A stretch of 64,000 bases of DNA from Taklimakanibacter albus (GTDB lineage: Bacteria > Pseudomonadota > Alphaproteobacteria > Rhizobiales > Aestuariivirgaceae), in NCBI RefSeq assembly GCF_016595235.1, contig NZ_JAENHL010000008.1, positions 62,001-126,000 of the forward strand, given 5' to 3'. Position numbers and translations under genes: made by a program. Shown here one piece after another: positions 35,806 through 44,692 of this stretch. Position 1 is the first letter of the stretch, and each line of letters begins with the position of its first letter. The notes beneath the pieces are model-generated. The model ran no database searches. It was not told the origin of the DNA and worked only from the letters and a program-made list of their open reading frames with translations.

Positions 35806-36704
35806 CGGGCACCTTTGGGTTCGCGCGGCCATAAAAGCCAGACATAAGCGGCGGCGAGGAGGAAGGTGAGCGCGAAGATGACATTGGCGATGGCAGCGCC
35901 ATAACCCAGGTCGAGGAAGTTGAAGGTGACGCGGTAAGCGAGGAAATTGAGCAGCACCGTCGCATCGGCCGGTCCGCCGCGGGTCAGGACGAAGACGAGA
36001 TCGAAGACGCGCAGGGACCAGATGGTCTGGAGCACGATGGCGATGGCAATGACACCGCGCATGGTCGGCAAGGTCACATGCAGGAAGCTCCGCCACGGTC
36101 CGGCACCATCCATGTAAGCGGCGCGGTAGAGCGATTGCGGCACGCGCTGGAGGCCCGCCAGCATGAGGAGCGCCACGAAAGGCACCGATTTCCACACATC
36201 GACGATGAGCAGGAAATTCAAGGCCGAAAGCGGCGTGCCGAGCCAGACCTGGTTGTTGCCGATGACGCCCAGCGATTTCAGCATTCCGTTGAGGACGCCG
36301 TAATTGGCGTTGAGGATCCATTTCCACAAGACCGCATTGGCGACTGGCGCCAGGGCCCAAGGCACGATCAGGAGGATGCGGAAGAAGCCCGAGCGGCCGA
36401 AGGGATGGTTGAGCAGCAGCGCCACGCCGAGGCTCAGCAGCGTCACCAGCACGACTTCCATAACCGAGAAATAGGCCGTGTTGCGCGCCGCCTTCCAGAA
36501 CACCGCGTCGGTGAACAGACGCTCGAAATTGCCGAAGCCCGCCCATTCCTGCGTGACGGCGCCGCCCGCAAGCTGCACCCGCTGCAGCGCCAGCAGGATC
36601 GAATCGACGATCGGATAGAAAAGGATCGCGGCGAGCACGATCAGGGCCGGCGCGACGAAGAACAAGCCTGTTCTTCGTCGCCGCTGCTCGAATGTGCTGA
36701 TCAT
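35802..36704 (-). CDS. Sugar-type ABC permease (MalF/UgpA family)
   Basis: 300 residues, about six membrane spans, with a basic N-terminus (FEQRRRRTGLFF) and the first span carrying FVAPALIVLAAILFYPIVDSI, the typical UgpA/MalF opening. The EAA-type loop is RAAYMDGAGPWRSFLHVTLPTMRG. The gene starts 41 bp after the binding-protein stop and overlaps the next permease by four bases. Confidence 0.9.
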   Translation of the reverse strand: MISTFEQRRRRTGLFFVAPALIVLAAILFYPIVDSILLALQRVQLAGGAVTQEWAGFGNFERLFTDAVFWKAARNTAYFSVMEVVLVTLLSLGVALLLNHPFGRSGFFRILLIVPWALAPVANAVLWKWILNANYGVLNGMLKSLGVIGNNQVWLGTPLSALNFLLIVDVWKSVPFVALLMLAGLQRVPQSLYRAAYMDGAGPWRSFLHVTLPTMRGVIAIAIVLQTIWSLRVFDLVFVLTRGGPADATVLLNFLAYRVTFNFLDLGYGAAIANVIFALTFLLAAAYVWLLWPREPKGAR

Positions 36705-36745
36705 CTGACGCCCTGCCCCTCGCCGCGTTCAGTTACCGTGATCTA

Positions 36746-38032
36746 TCAGCCCCGGCGCTTGACGATGGCCGTCACCGCTTCATGCGCGTCGGCGATCGCC
36801 TGGGCGGCGGTCTTCGAGCCCTGCAGCGCCTGCTGCACTTCGGTGCCGATCGCGACCGTCACCTGGTTGTAGTCGGCGGTGACGAAGCTGTCATAGGGAT
36901 GCTTGGCCTGCTCGAGCACCACGGCCGCATTGGGCGCCTTGGCCTGGACTTCCGGATCGCCGAGCACCGACAGGCGGATCGGCAGCCAGCCGGTGTCGAG
37001 CACCTGGCGCTTCTGCACCTCGGCATCGAGATAGAATTCGATGAGCTTCTGCGCCTTGTCCTGGTTCTTGCTCGATTTGACGATGGTCCAGGCATCGGTG
37101 CCGTCGATCGAGGCGCTGCCCTTGGGCCCGGCCGGGAGAACGGCGCTCGTCATCTTGCCGACGATCTGCGACTGCTTAGGGTCATTGGCGGCGTTCCACA
37201 TGAAGGGCCAGTTCATCATCATGCCGGCGCGGCCGGCGAGGAGAACATTGGTCGCGTCATTGATGCCGGCATAGGAGATCGAGCCCGGATCGGTCGACGG
37301 CATGAGATCGACCATCATCTGCAAGGCGGCGACACCTTCGTCGCTCTTGAAGGACGGCAGGCCGTCCTCGCCATAGAGCTTGCCGCCGGCCTGCTGCAGG
37401 AACACCATCCAGTAGCTGGCGGTGCCGCCAATGCCGGCGGGATCGCCATAGTTCAGCACGAAGCCGAAGCGGCCGTCGCGGGTCATCTCCTTGGCGCAGG
37501 CCTTCATCTCGTCCCAGGTCTTGGGGGCCTCCTTGAAGCCCGCCTGCTCCAGGAGCTCCTTGTTGTAGAACAGGGTCAGGAGCGAGAGCGTGAAGACCGT
37601 GCCGTAGCGCTTGCCGCCGACGGTCGTCGTGGCGAAGCTCGAGGCCGGCAGGTCGTCGACCAGCGCCTTGGGCAAAGTGTCGGCATAGGGTGAAAGGAAA
37701 GACTCGAATTCCGGCACCCAGCCGCAATTATAGGTGATGTCCCAGGGGGCGGCGCCGGAGGCGAAAGCGGTCGCCATACGGTCATGGAGTTGCGGCCAGG
37801 CGAGCGTCTCATAAGCGACTGTGGCGCCATTGTCGGCCTGCCATTTGGCAAAGGCCTCTTCGGAGAATTTCGCGGCCCCGGGCGGCGCCGGGTCGGGCGG
37901 CAGCGGCGAAAAGACATTGAGGCCTGCGGCTTGCGCGCGGGCAGTGCTCCCCAGGAAATCCGGCAGGGCCATCGCGGCGCCGGCGGCGGCGCCCGCTTTC
38001 AGTAATGTGCGGCGATTAAAGCTGTGGATCAT
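36746..38032 (-). CDS. Sugar-type ABC extracellular substrate-binding protein with Tat-like signal
   Basis: 428 residues. GGAGGAG precedes the ATG at 38032. The N-terminus FNRRTLLKAGAAAGAAMALPDFLG is a twin-arginine-type signal, so export may be folded and Tat-dependent. The mature protein has the family-1 binding-protein features (FSEEAFAKWQADNG, PWDITYNCGWVPEFE, GKRYGTVFTLSLLTLFYNKELLEQAGFKEAPKTWDE, ALQMMVDLMPS, GRAGMMMNWPFMW). The ligand is a sugar, sugar-alcohol or glycan fragment in this family; the aminotransferase at the operon end and the ROK regulator upstream hint at an amino compound or amino sugar. First gene of the operon. Confidence 0.9.
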   Translation of the reverse strand: MIHSFNRRTLLKAGAAAGAAMALPDFLGSTARAQAAGLNVFSPLPPDPAPPGAAKFSEEAFAKWQADNGATVAYETLAWPQLHDRMATAFASGAAPWDITYNCGWVPEFESFLSPYADTLPKALVDDLPASSFATTTVGGKRYGTVFTLSLLTLFYNKELLEQAGFKEAPKTWDEMKACAKEMTRDGRFGFVLNYGDPAGIGGTASYWMVFLQQAGGKLYGEDGLPSFKSDEGVAALQMMVDLMPSTDPGSISYAGINDATNVLLAGRAGMMMNWPFMWNAANDPKQSQIVGKMTSAVLPAGPKGSASIDGTDAWTIVKSSKNQDKAQKLIEFYLDAEVQKRQVLDTGWLPIRLSVLGDPEVQAKAPNAAVVLEQAKHPYDSFVTADYNQVTVAIGTEVQQALQGSKTAAQAIADAHEAVTAIVKRRG

Positions 38033-38095
38033 CGTTCACTCCTCCCTCTTCTTTTTTTGCTCTTCTGAGCATGGCGGCAGAGATTGACGCCAGTT

Positions 38096-38127
38096 AGAAT
38101 GACTGTCAATAATTATTCAGTCATTCT
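38096..38127. promoter_or_regulatory. Inverted repeat between ROK regulator and ABC operon
   Basis: AGAATGACTG (38096-38105) and CAGTCATTCT (38118-38127) are perfect complements separated by 12 AT-rich bases. The repeat lies between the divergent starts at 38032 and 38166, where a ROK dimer would control both. ROK operators are often AT-rich dyads, which this fits. Confidence 0.65.
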
Positions 38128-38165
38128 GACTTATTAATTATAAGCCACTGTTTAGGAATGGTTTT

Positions 38166-39347
38166 ATGCTTCTGAGTGCCACCAATGCCGTGAAGGCCAA
38201 ACTGATCAATCTGTGGGTCGTGTTCGACACGATCCGGATGAATGGCGGCATTTCGCGCTCCGGCATCGCGGATGAGACGGGGCTTTCCAAGCAGGCGAGC
38301 TCGGATCTGGTGGACGAACTGATCGCCATGCGATTCCTCCAGGAGACGAAGCCGTCGGGCCGCCGCGTCGGCAAGCCGCCCGTGCCGCTGAGTCTCAATC
38401 CCGACGGCGCCTTCTCGCTCGGCTTTCATGTCGATGTCGGCCAGATGTCGGCCATCGCCGTCAATCTGGCGGGCGACGTGCTCCATCGCGAGGATCACGC
38501 GCTCAACGATCTCGAACCCCACCATGCGGTGGTGCAGCTCGAGCTCGCGACCAAGCGGCTGCTCACTTCGGCCAGGATCCCGGATGACCGCTTCCTCGGC
38601 ATCGGCCTCGCCACACCCGGCCCCTTCGCGGTGAAGGGTCTGAGCCCGCCCCGCCTGCCCGGCTGGGACGGCCTCGCTTTGCGCGATCTGTTGCGCAAGG
38701 CCACCGGCTATAATGTGTCGCTCGCCAATGACGGCCAGTGCGCGATCATCGCCGAATGGCGCTTCGGCGAGGCGGCGCGCCGCCTCACCAATTTCGTCTA
38801 TCTCTATTTCGGCATCGGCGTCGGCAGCGGCGTCATGGTGCACAGCGCGGCCTTCGGCGGCGCCAGCGGCAATGCCGGCGAAGTGGGCCATGTCACCGTC
38901 GTACCCGGCGGGCATGAGTGCATCTGCGGTAAAAGGGGCTGTCTCGAAACCTATGTATCGGTCGACAGCGCCATGCGGCATCTCACGGCCGCGGGCATCG
39001 AGGTCGAGACCATGGCGGAGTTCGCCCAGCGCTTCGGCCCCGACGATCCCGATATCGCGGCGTGGATCGCAGAAGGTATCGAGCCCTTGCGCAATGGCCT
39101 CAACGCGATCGAAAATCTCTTCGATCCGCAATCGATCATGATCGGCGGCAACGCGCCCAACTGGCTCATCGACACCTTCATGGCCAAGGCAGAGCCCCTG
39201 CTGCCCTCCGTCGGGCGCATCGAGCGCACCGTGCCGCGCATCATGAAAAGCGAGCTCGGCGCCGACGCGGTGGCGCGCGGCGCCGCCGTGCTGCCGCTGC
39301 TGGCGACGCTCAACCCGCTCTATCGCGAGCTCAATCCCTATGTGTGA
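38166..39347 (+). CDS. ROK-family transcriptional regulator
   Basis: 393 residues. An N-terminal winged helix-turn-helix (NGGISRSGIADETGLSKQASSDLVDELIAM) is joined to a sugar-kinase-like ROK fold with FLGIGLATPGPF, a NDGQCAIIAEWRFG loop and the zinc motif HECICGKRGCLE (C-x-C-x4-C after His). ROK repressors bind a sugar or amino sugar and leave DNA. It is divergent from the ABC operon (134 bp between starts), with a perfect dyad between, so it most likely controls that importer. AGGAAT precedes the ATG at 38166. Confidence 0.9.
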   Translation: MLLSATNAVKAKLINLWVVFDTIRMNGGISRSGIADETGLSKQASSDLVDELIAMRFLQETKPSGRRVGKPPVPLSLNPDGAFSLGFHVDVGQMSAIAVNLAGDVLHREDHALNDLEPHHAVVQLELATKRLLTSARIPDDRFLGIGLATPGPFAVKGLSPPRLPGWDGLALRDLLRKATGYNVSLANDGQCAIIAEWRFGEAARRLTNFVYLYFGIGVGSGVMVHSAAFGGASGNAGEVGHVTVVPGGHECICGKRGCLETYVSVDSAMRHLTAAGIEVETMAEFAQRFGPDDPDIAAWIAEGIEPLRNGLNAIENLFDPQSIMIGGNAPNWLIDTFMAKAEPLLPSVGRIERTVPRIMKSELGADAVARGAAVLPLLATLNPLYRELNPYV

Positions 39348-39350
39348 GGA

Positions 39351-40307
39351 TTAGATCATGTCGGCGATCTTGGCCCGGAAGCGCTCCCAGACCGTGCCGT
39401 CCGCGATCTCCGCCGTCGCCCATTGCGAATGCGCCAGGCGATCGAGCCATGGCCTTCGGTCGAACAAGGTGGGTTGCTCGATCTTGCCCAGCTCATGATC
39501 GCTGACCGACCAGGCCATGCTGGCCGGGCACATGGAAAGCGCCGGCACGCCCATCAGAAGTGAATCGATGGCCGCCCCCGACGAATAAGTGATCGTCGCC
39601 CAGGCATTGCGCAGCGCTTCGCTCAAGATCCCGCCGGACCTGATCTCCCAGTTGGTCATGCCACGGGAACGCAGACTGCGCGCCAGATTGCTCAAGGCGG
39701 CGTGTCCCGAGAGCGGGTGCGGCCGAATGACGATCCGGCGATCCGACCATGCCGAAAGATCGATAACCGTGCTTTCCAGCCATTTGACGACATCAAGCCC
39801 GCGCAGGGAGGCATCGCCAGGCACTTGCCCGACCAGCAGGATATGGTCGCCCTCTTCGCGATAATCGCGGCATTCGAGCCCCAGCTCATGGCGCAGCCTG
39901 TCCCAGCGCCGGGCATCGGTCGGCTCGTTGCAGAAGATGCCATTGTCCCAGAAGCAGCCATTGAGCGCGACACGGAAGCGATCGAAGGTTTCGCTGGAGC
40001 CCGCACGCAGGAAGGGTAGACGCCGGTGCTTGATCAGAGGAACCTTGCGGCCGAAGAGCGGTGTTTCGACGATCAGAAGTGGTCCCCGGTGACGCGAAAT
40101 GATCGCCTGTCGCGCCGCGCGCCGCTTGCCGACGCCCACACCCGGAGAGCCATAGATGATGGCGAGATCGCATCCCCGATAACCCGGCTCCTCGACCCAG
40201 GTCACCTTATGCTCAGTCTGCCGCAAGGCGACCGCGAAAGCCTGCAGCGCGTCAAGACGCGCGGTTTTCGCTGTCAGCGGAAATATGCCGATATCGATAG
40301 CGCGCAT
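39351..40307 (-). CDS. Capsule/polysaccharide biosynthesis-type glycosyltransferase-like protein
   Basis: About 318 residues from the ATG at 40307, preceded by GGGGACGAG; a longer reading from 40505 has no support. Seen: an N-terminal Rossmann-like part (IDIGIFPLTAKTARLDALQAFAVAL, DLAIIYGSPG) and a C-terminal GT-B-like part with VIRPHPLSGHAALSNLARSL and TITYSSGAAIDSLLMGVPALSM. This is the pattern of KpsS/KpsC or CDP-glycerol transferase-like proteins that work on surface polymers. Start and role are inferred; no nucleotide specificity is visible. The end is three bases after the ROK stop. It is divergent from the ATP-grasp gene. Confidence 0.65.
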   Translation of the reverse strand: MRAIDIGIFPLTAKTARLDALQAFAVALRQTEHKVTWVEEPGYRGCDLAIIYGSPGVGVGKRRAARQAIISRHRGPLLIVETPLFGRKVPLIKHRRLPFLRAGSSETFDRFRVALNGCFWDNGIFCNEPTDARRWDRLRHELGLECRDYREEGDHILLVGQVPGDASLRGLDVVKWLESTVIDLSAWSDRRIVIRPHPLSGHAALSNLARSLRSRGMTNWEIRSGGILSEALRNAWATITYSSGAAIDSLLMGVPALSMCPASMAWSVSDHELGKIEQPTLFDRRPWLDRLAHSQWATAEIADGTVWERFRAKIADMI

Positions 40308-40518
40308 CGCTCGTCCCCGAATCCCAACCTCGCCGAAACAAGCAGCAAATGGCTGATCCTCGTTAGTGAGTTTTTCTGTGGCCGGATAATAAAAATCCTG
40401 CCGGCGCACGTTCTTACGAATTGCGGCGGCGAGTTTACAAACTTGTATATCCGGCGCCGCCCCGATGCCGCGGTGACCCAGCATCTTCCGGCCCCCATTG
40501 TCCAAGGGAGCCGCAAAC

Positions 40519-41889
40519 GTGGCCGGATCACTGTCTTTGTATCAACCGCGCCATTCGAAATACGGCGCCTATCTCAGCCAACTCGAAGTGCAAGCCCTGA
40601 CCGCGCTGCACGCCTTTCCGCTTCTCCATTGCCCAAGCTCCCCGGTTGCCGCCGGCACACCTTCCGCCCTCCTCCATGGGGTCTGTCGCGAGGAGATCAT
40701 GGCGCGGCTCGCTGCCATGCCTTTCCTCAGGCGCAAGCTCGTCATGCTCGCCTGGCCGCCCGCCATGGTGCTGTGGGGATTGGGCCTGACTTTCGCCAAT
40801 GGCGCCTATGTCGCGCGCCGCTACGGGCGCGGCATGATCGGGCAATTCGCCGATCAGATGCGGCTCGCTTTCACGCAAGGCATCCCGGTGAACTTCTTCT
40901 ATACTTACGAGCTGCATGAGCGACGCAACTGGCCACGGGCCCGGGACTATGTGCTGCGCGGCCACATCAAGGGCGGCTGCCAGCTCTACAAGCGTCTCTA
41001 TCGCGACGACCCGGCTCGCCGCGTCAGCGCCAAGCTTCTGAACGACAAGCTTGCTTTCCATCAATTCTGCTATGCCCACAGCCTGCCCACCGCGCGTCTT
41101 TTCGCCATCGTGTCGAAAGGCACCTTCGGTTGGACCGATCCGTCGCAAATAACGCTGCCGACCGTCGATCTGTTTCTCAAGCCGCGCAAGGAGAATGGCG
41201 GCAGCGGCGCTGAAAGATGGGCCTATATCGAAGGACGCTATCATCGACATGGTCATAGTACCTCCCTCGACGCGAAAGGGCTGACGGAGCGCCTCGTCGA
41301 ACTGTCCCGGAACCAGGCCTATCTCGTTTATGAGTGCCTCGCCAATCATCCCGATGTCAGCGATCTCTCGGCTGGCGCATTATGCACCCTGCGGCTGCAC
41401 ACGATGCTGAACGAGGAAGGCGAGCCGGAGCACCTGTTCACGATGTTCCGCATGTCGCAATTCCGCGAGCGCATCGTCGATACGCAGGACGGCATTGCCT
41501 CGGCAGTCGATCCCCTAACCGGCATTCTGGGCCCGGCTTCGAACTCATCCCCGGTCGCGCGTTGGATGGATCATCACCCGGTCACCAACGCCCGGATCAC
41601 CGGCCGCACCATTCCTTACTGGCGTGAGGCTCTCGCGCTGGCGCTCGCCACGCATGCCGAGCTAAAGGCGCTCTATCTGATCGGCTGGGACATCGCCATC
41701 ACGGCGCGCGGCCCGGTCATTCTCGAAGCCAACAAGGCTCCCGATCTCGAGATCGAGCAGCGGCTCGATGGACCGTGGGGCAATGGTCGGTTCGGAGAGT
41801 TGATCGCCTTTCACCTGACACACCGCGTCAGGGATGCCAGCCATCGACAAAACTCTGCGTCCGCAGAAAGCCGAGCAACCGCTCTCTGA
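40519..41889 (+). CDS. Sugar-transfer-associated ATP-grasp protein
   Basis: About 456 residues from a GTG at 40519, which AGGGAG eight bases upstream favours over a TTG at 40498. Seen: KLLNDKLAFHQFCYAHSLPTARLFAI, FLKPRKENGGSGAERW (ATP-binding loop), YLVYECLANHPDVSDLS, LCTLRLHTM and the C-terminal IGWDIAITARGPVILEANKAPDLEIEQ, an ATP-grasp metal-binding end. This matches the ATPgrasp_ST family found in exopolysaccharide and capsule clusters. These likely ligate an amino acid or acid to a sugar, but activity is unproven. A hydrophobic segment near residues 70-90 may anchor it. It overlaps the convergent glycosyltransferase by 62 bp. Confidence 0.75.
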   Translation: MAGSLSLYQPRHSKYGAYLSQLEVQALTALHAFPLLHCPSSPVAAGTPSALLHGVCREEIMARLAAMPFLRRKLVMLAWPPAMVLWGLGLTFANGAYVARRYGRGMIGQFADQMRLAFTQGIPVNFFYTYELHERRNWPRARDYVLRGHIKGGCQLYKRLYRDDPARRVSAKLLNDKLAFHQFCYAHSLPTARLFAIVSKGTFGWTDPSQITLPTVDLFLKPRKENGGSGAERWAYIEGRYHRHGHSTSLDAKGLTERLVELSRNQAYLVYECLANHPDVSDLSAGALCTLRLHTMLNEEGEPEHLFTMFRMSQFRERIVDTQDGIASAVDPLTGILGPASNSSPVARWMDHHPVTNARITGRTIPYWREALALALATHAELKALYLIGWDIAITARGPVILEANKAPDLEIEQRLDGPWGNGRFGELIAFHLTHRVRDASHRQNSASAESRATAL

Positions 41890-42754
41890 AATCCTGATTG
41901 ACCGGCGCATGATGATCGGACGGACGGATATCGGGAAAATCCGGCCAGGGCGATGCCGCGAACCATTCCTTGAAGGCGCGGGCGTAACGAGGATTTCCGA
42001 CCCAGCCGGCCTGCCAGGGCTTCGGCCGGTTGACGAAATGATAGACATTCGGCCGGACCTCACCTTCGAGGTCGAGAAGCAGGAAGTCGCCCATGAAATT
42101 GAAGCGCGGCGACAGCCGGGCAATGTCACCCTTGAGCAGCGCGTTGAGAGCGCTCTGCTCGAAACGCAGGCAGAGCGAAGGGTTATCCGAAATGAAGCGC
42201 AAGGTGCGCTCGCCGAGATCGGCGCGGGTCCAGGCGGCGCGGTCGATGACAGTGAGGCCGTTGTTGAAATAGAGCGTGTCCGGCGCCATGCCGAGCGCCC
42301 GACGATAGGCCCTGAATTCCTCGGCCAGATGGCCGCCCCAATCCATATAGGAGATCATGTCGGTCGCCGCCGCCATGACCTTGCCGCCGAGATCGAGCGT
42401 GACGAGCGGCGCCAGCCCCTCATGGACGATCATCATGTCGGAATCGACCGGGATGATGCGGTCATAATGGGCCGGCAAGACGCGATCGAGGAACAGCCGC
42501 CGCGTGATCGCATGCTCGCCATTGGCATTGGTCGGCAGGTCGCGCGTCACCTCGTGGAAGGACGTCACCAGAAGGTGCAGCCGGCCCTTCAACGGCTCGT
42601 CGAGCAGGTCGTAGCGCGGCCAGACATCGCCCTCCTCGCAAATAAGGAAGATGTCGGTTTCGGGCGGCAGACCGCAGGCGATGATCTGCGAGGCGACGCA
42701 TAGCGCCGGCCCGAAGAAGCGCCGGTCAGGCGTGAGGCAGATCGCGGTCGGCAC
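41828..42754 (-). CDS. Glycosyltransferase family 8-like protein
   Basis: 308 residues. Seen: N-terminal nucleotide-sugar fold (PTAICLTPDRRFFGPALCVASQII), the DxD metal motif in IIPVDSDMMIV, then GKVMAAATDMISYM, YFNNGLTVIDRAAW and FEQSALNALLKGDIARLSPRFNFMGD, the typical GT8/LgtC order with the second substrate-binding region. It transfers a hexose to a glycan acceptor, probably for lipopolysaccharide or capsule, in the cytoplasm. It overlaps the ATP-grasp gene tail to tail and ends the surface-polysaccharide group. Confidence 0.85.
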   Translation of the reverse strand: MPTAICLTPDRRFFGPALCVASQIIACGLPPETDIFLICEEGDVWPRYDLLDEPLKGRLHLLVTSFHEVTRDLPTNANGEHAITRRLFLDRVLPAHYDRIIPVDSDMMIVHEGLAPLVTLDLGGKVMAAATDMISYMDWGGHLAEEFRAYRRALGMAPDTLYFNNGLTVIDRAAWTRADLGERTLRFISDNPSLCLRFEQSALNALLKGDIARLSPRFNFMGDFLLLDLEGEVRPNVYHFVNRPKPWQAGWVGNPRYARAFKEWFAASPWPDFPDIRPSDHHAPVNQDFRERLLGFLRTQSFVDGWHP

Positions 42755-42774
42755 GGGCTGTTTCAGCCAATGCG

Positions 42775-43794
42775 CTAGTCGCGGGCGCGGCGGCGCTCAC
42801 GGCGCGCCGCACCGGCCGCCGCGAGGTCGAAGCCCTTGGCGAGCTCGGACACGGCGCCCAGACGCTGCTCGACCGTCTCGATCGAAGGACGCGTGCCCTT
42901 GCTATAGGTTTCGAGCGACTTGCGCATCGCGGCGAGATGATCGGGGCTGGTACCGCAGCAGCCGCCGATAATGCGGGCACCGGCATCGAGCGCGATGCGG
43001 GCATAGTCCGCCATCAGCTCGGGCGTGCCGGTGTAATGGATGTGACCGTCGACATATTGCGGGATGCCGCAATTGCCTTTGGCGACGACATGGGCGTCGG
43101 GCCTGGCGGCGGTGATGCCAAGGACGGTCGCCACCAGCTCGGATGCGCCGACGCCGCAATTGGCGCCGATCGCCACGGGCTGCGTGCCGAGGCTCGATGC
43201 GAGCGCGCCGAAGGCCTGCGGCGTGATGCCCATCATGGTCCGGCCATTGGTGTCGAAGCTCATCGTGGTGACGATCGGAAGCCCGGCCTGCGCGGCGCCT
43301 TCGACGGCGGCGCGCAGCTCCTCTTCCGACGACATGGTCTCGATCCACAGAACGTCGACGCCGCCTTCCTGCAAGGCCTTGGCCTGCTCGGCGAATGCCG
43401 CGACGCCTTCGGCATGTGACATCGAGCCGATCGGCTCGAAGATCTCGCCGGTCGGGCCGATCGAGCCCGCGACATAAACGGGGCGGTTGACCGCATCGGC
43501 CTCGGCACGGGCATTCCTGGCGGCGGCGATATTGACCTCGCGCACTTGATCTTGCGCATTATGAAGCTTCAGGCGGTGGCGGTTGCCGCCGAAGGTGTTG
43601 GTGAGAATGATGTCGGCGCCCGCTTCGATGAAGCGGCGATGGAGCGAGCGGACACGCTCGGGAAACTCGAAATTCCAGATTTCCGGAGCATCGCCCGAGA
43701 CCAGGCCCATCTGGAAATAATTGGTGCCGGTGGCGCCGTCGGCCAGCAGCCAGGGTCTCGTATTCAAAGCTTCAACGAAAGTCGGACGCGTCAT
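42775..43794 (-). CDS. Betaine/S-methyl-donor homocysteine S-methyltransferase
   Basis: About 339 residues from the ATG at 43794; an in-frame TTG at 43809 is less likely. Seen: LADGATGTNYFQMGL, DIILTNTFGGN, VYVAGSIGPTGEIFEP, the first Zn Cys in AIGANCGVGASEL and the paired Cys in IIGGCCGTSPDHL. This is the three-Cys zinc site of homocysteine methyltransferases (betaine- or S-methylmethionine-dependent), which make methionine in the cytoplasm. An ArsR-type operator-like dyad lies upstream, so expression likely follows methionine/S-adenosylhomocysteine status. The corrinoid pair at 28 kb could be connected metabolically. Confidence 0.9.
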   Translation of the reverse strand: MTRPTFVEALNTRPWLLADGATGTNYFQMGLVSGDAPEIWNFEFPERVRSLHRRFIEAGADIILTNTFGGNRHRLKLHNAQDQVREVNIAAARNARAEADAVNRPVYVAGSIGPTGEIFEPIGSMSHAEGVAAFAEQAKALQEGGVDVLWIETMSSEEELRAAVEGAAQAGLPIVTTMSFDTNGRTMMGITPQAFGALASSLGTQPVAIGANCGVGASELVATVLGITAARPDAHVVAKGNCGIPQYVDGHIHYTGTPELMADYARIALDAGARIIGGCCGTSPDHLAAMRKSLETYSKGTRPSIETVEQRLGAVSELAKGFDLAAAGAARRERRRARD

Positions 43795-43821
43795 CGAATG
43801 GGTTCCCAAAGAAATACATGA

Positions 43822-43845
43822 TCATATAAACATATCTTTATATGA
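43822..43845. promoter_or_regulatory. SahR/SamR-like ArsR-type operator upstream of homocysteine methyltransferase
   Basis: TCATATAAA (43822-43830) and TTTATATGA (43837-43845) are perfect 9-bp complements separated by CATATC. The AT-rich dyad, 28-51 bp upstream of the start, resembles the CATATAAAG-type sites of SAH-responsive ArsR regulators of rhizobial methionine genes as I recall them. Confidence 0.65.
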
Positions 43846-43864
43846 CTTACAACAGCCCGTGCGG

Positions 43865-44692
43865 TCAGCGCCAGATACCATAGGATTCGGGGCCTGCCAG
43901 CAGGGCAACACGGTCATTAAGCCGATAACGGTCGGGATTCTGGCTCGCAGGCGGCATTTTCCGGTCGCGAATGGCGTTGAGCCCAGCAATCAGGTCTCCG
44001 AGGTCAGGGCGCCCGAGCCGCGGCGCGATGTGGGTGCCGTCCGGCAATGGCTTGCCATGGGCGCCGAGAATCAGGACGTCATCGCTAAGCTCCGTGGCAA
44101 GCGCCTCGGCGGCGGTCAGATAATCCGGCAGGGAAGCGCCCGGGATCTGGCCATAGAGATTGCCGAGATAGAGGAAATCAGCGGCGAGCAGGACCGAGCG
44201 CTTTCGGTCGAGAACCGAGACGGATTCCGGTGAATGGCCGGGCGTCGCCAGTATCTCGAGCGAGATGCCGCCCAGGTCGATGCGATGACCGATCGGCCAC
44301 CACTGGCGAATGGGCATCGGTGTCCAGTTCAGGCCATCGATCGAACCCAGAAACATCTCGTCGGGCGCATGAAACAATCCGCCCTGCTCGCACGCCCGCA
44401 GGATCGGCAGATCGACAAGCGCCGTGTCGGCGAAGCGATGGAAATTGCCGGTATGGTCGAAATGGAGATGCGACAGGAGCGCCGTCACCGGCTTGTCGGT
44501 GAGGCTTTGGACGACCGGTGTAATGTCACGCACGCCCGGCCCGGTATCGAAGAGCAGCGCCCGCTCCTCACCGACGACGAGATAGTTCCAGTTGATCTGG
44601 TAGTAGTTGGGTTCGCCGATGCCATAGAGGCCAGGCGCGATCTCGTCGATCGCATACCAGTCGTCGAACCAGCGGATAGTCGGATCAGTCAT
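43865..44692 (-). CDS. MBL-fold metallohydrolase
   Basis: About 275 residues from the ATG at 44692, with AGAGAG upstream. Seen: LVVGEERALLFDTGPG, LLSHLHFDHTGN (HxHxDH zinc motif), LATPGHSPESVSVLD, LLAADFLY and a C-terminal ILGAHGKPLPD, giving the di-zinc ligands. Such enzymes hydrolyse thioesters, phosphodiesters, lactones or lactams; no substrate is visible. It overlaps the RES toxin gene by eight bases, exactly as the toxin overlaps the antitoxin, so it could be co-transcribed with the toxin-antitoxin pair. Confidence 0.85.
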   Translation of the reverse strand: MTDPTIRWFDDWYAIDEIAPGLYGIGEPNYYQINWNYLVVGEERALLFDTGPGVRDITPVVQSLTDKPVTALLSHLHFDHTGNFHRFADTALVDLPILRACEQGGLFHAPDEMFLGSIDGLNWTPMPIRQWWPIGHRIDLGGISLEILATPGHSPESVSVLDRKRSVLLAADFLYLGNLYGQIPGASLPDYLTAAEALATELSDDVLILGAHGKPLPDGTHIAPRLGRPDLGDLIAGLNAIRDRKMPPASQNPDRYRLNDRVALLAGPESYGIWR

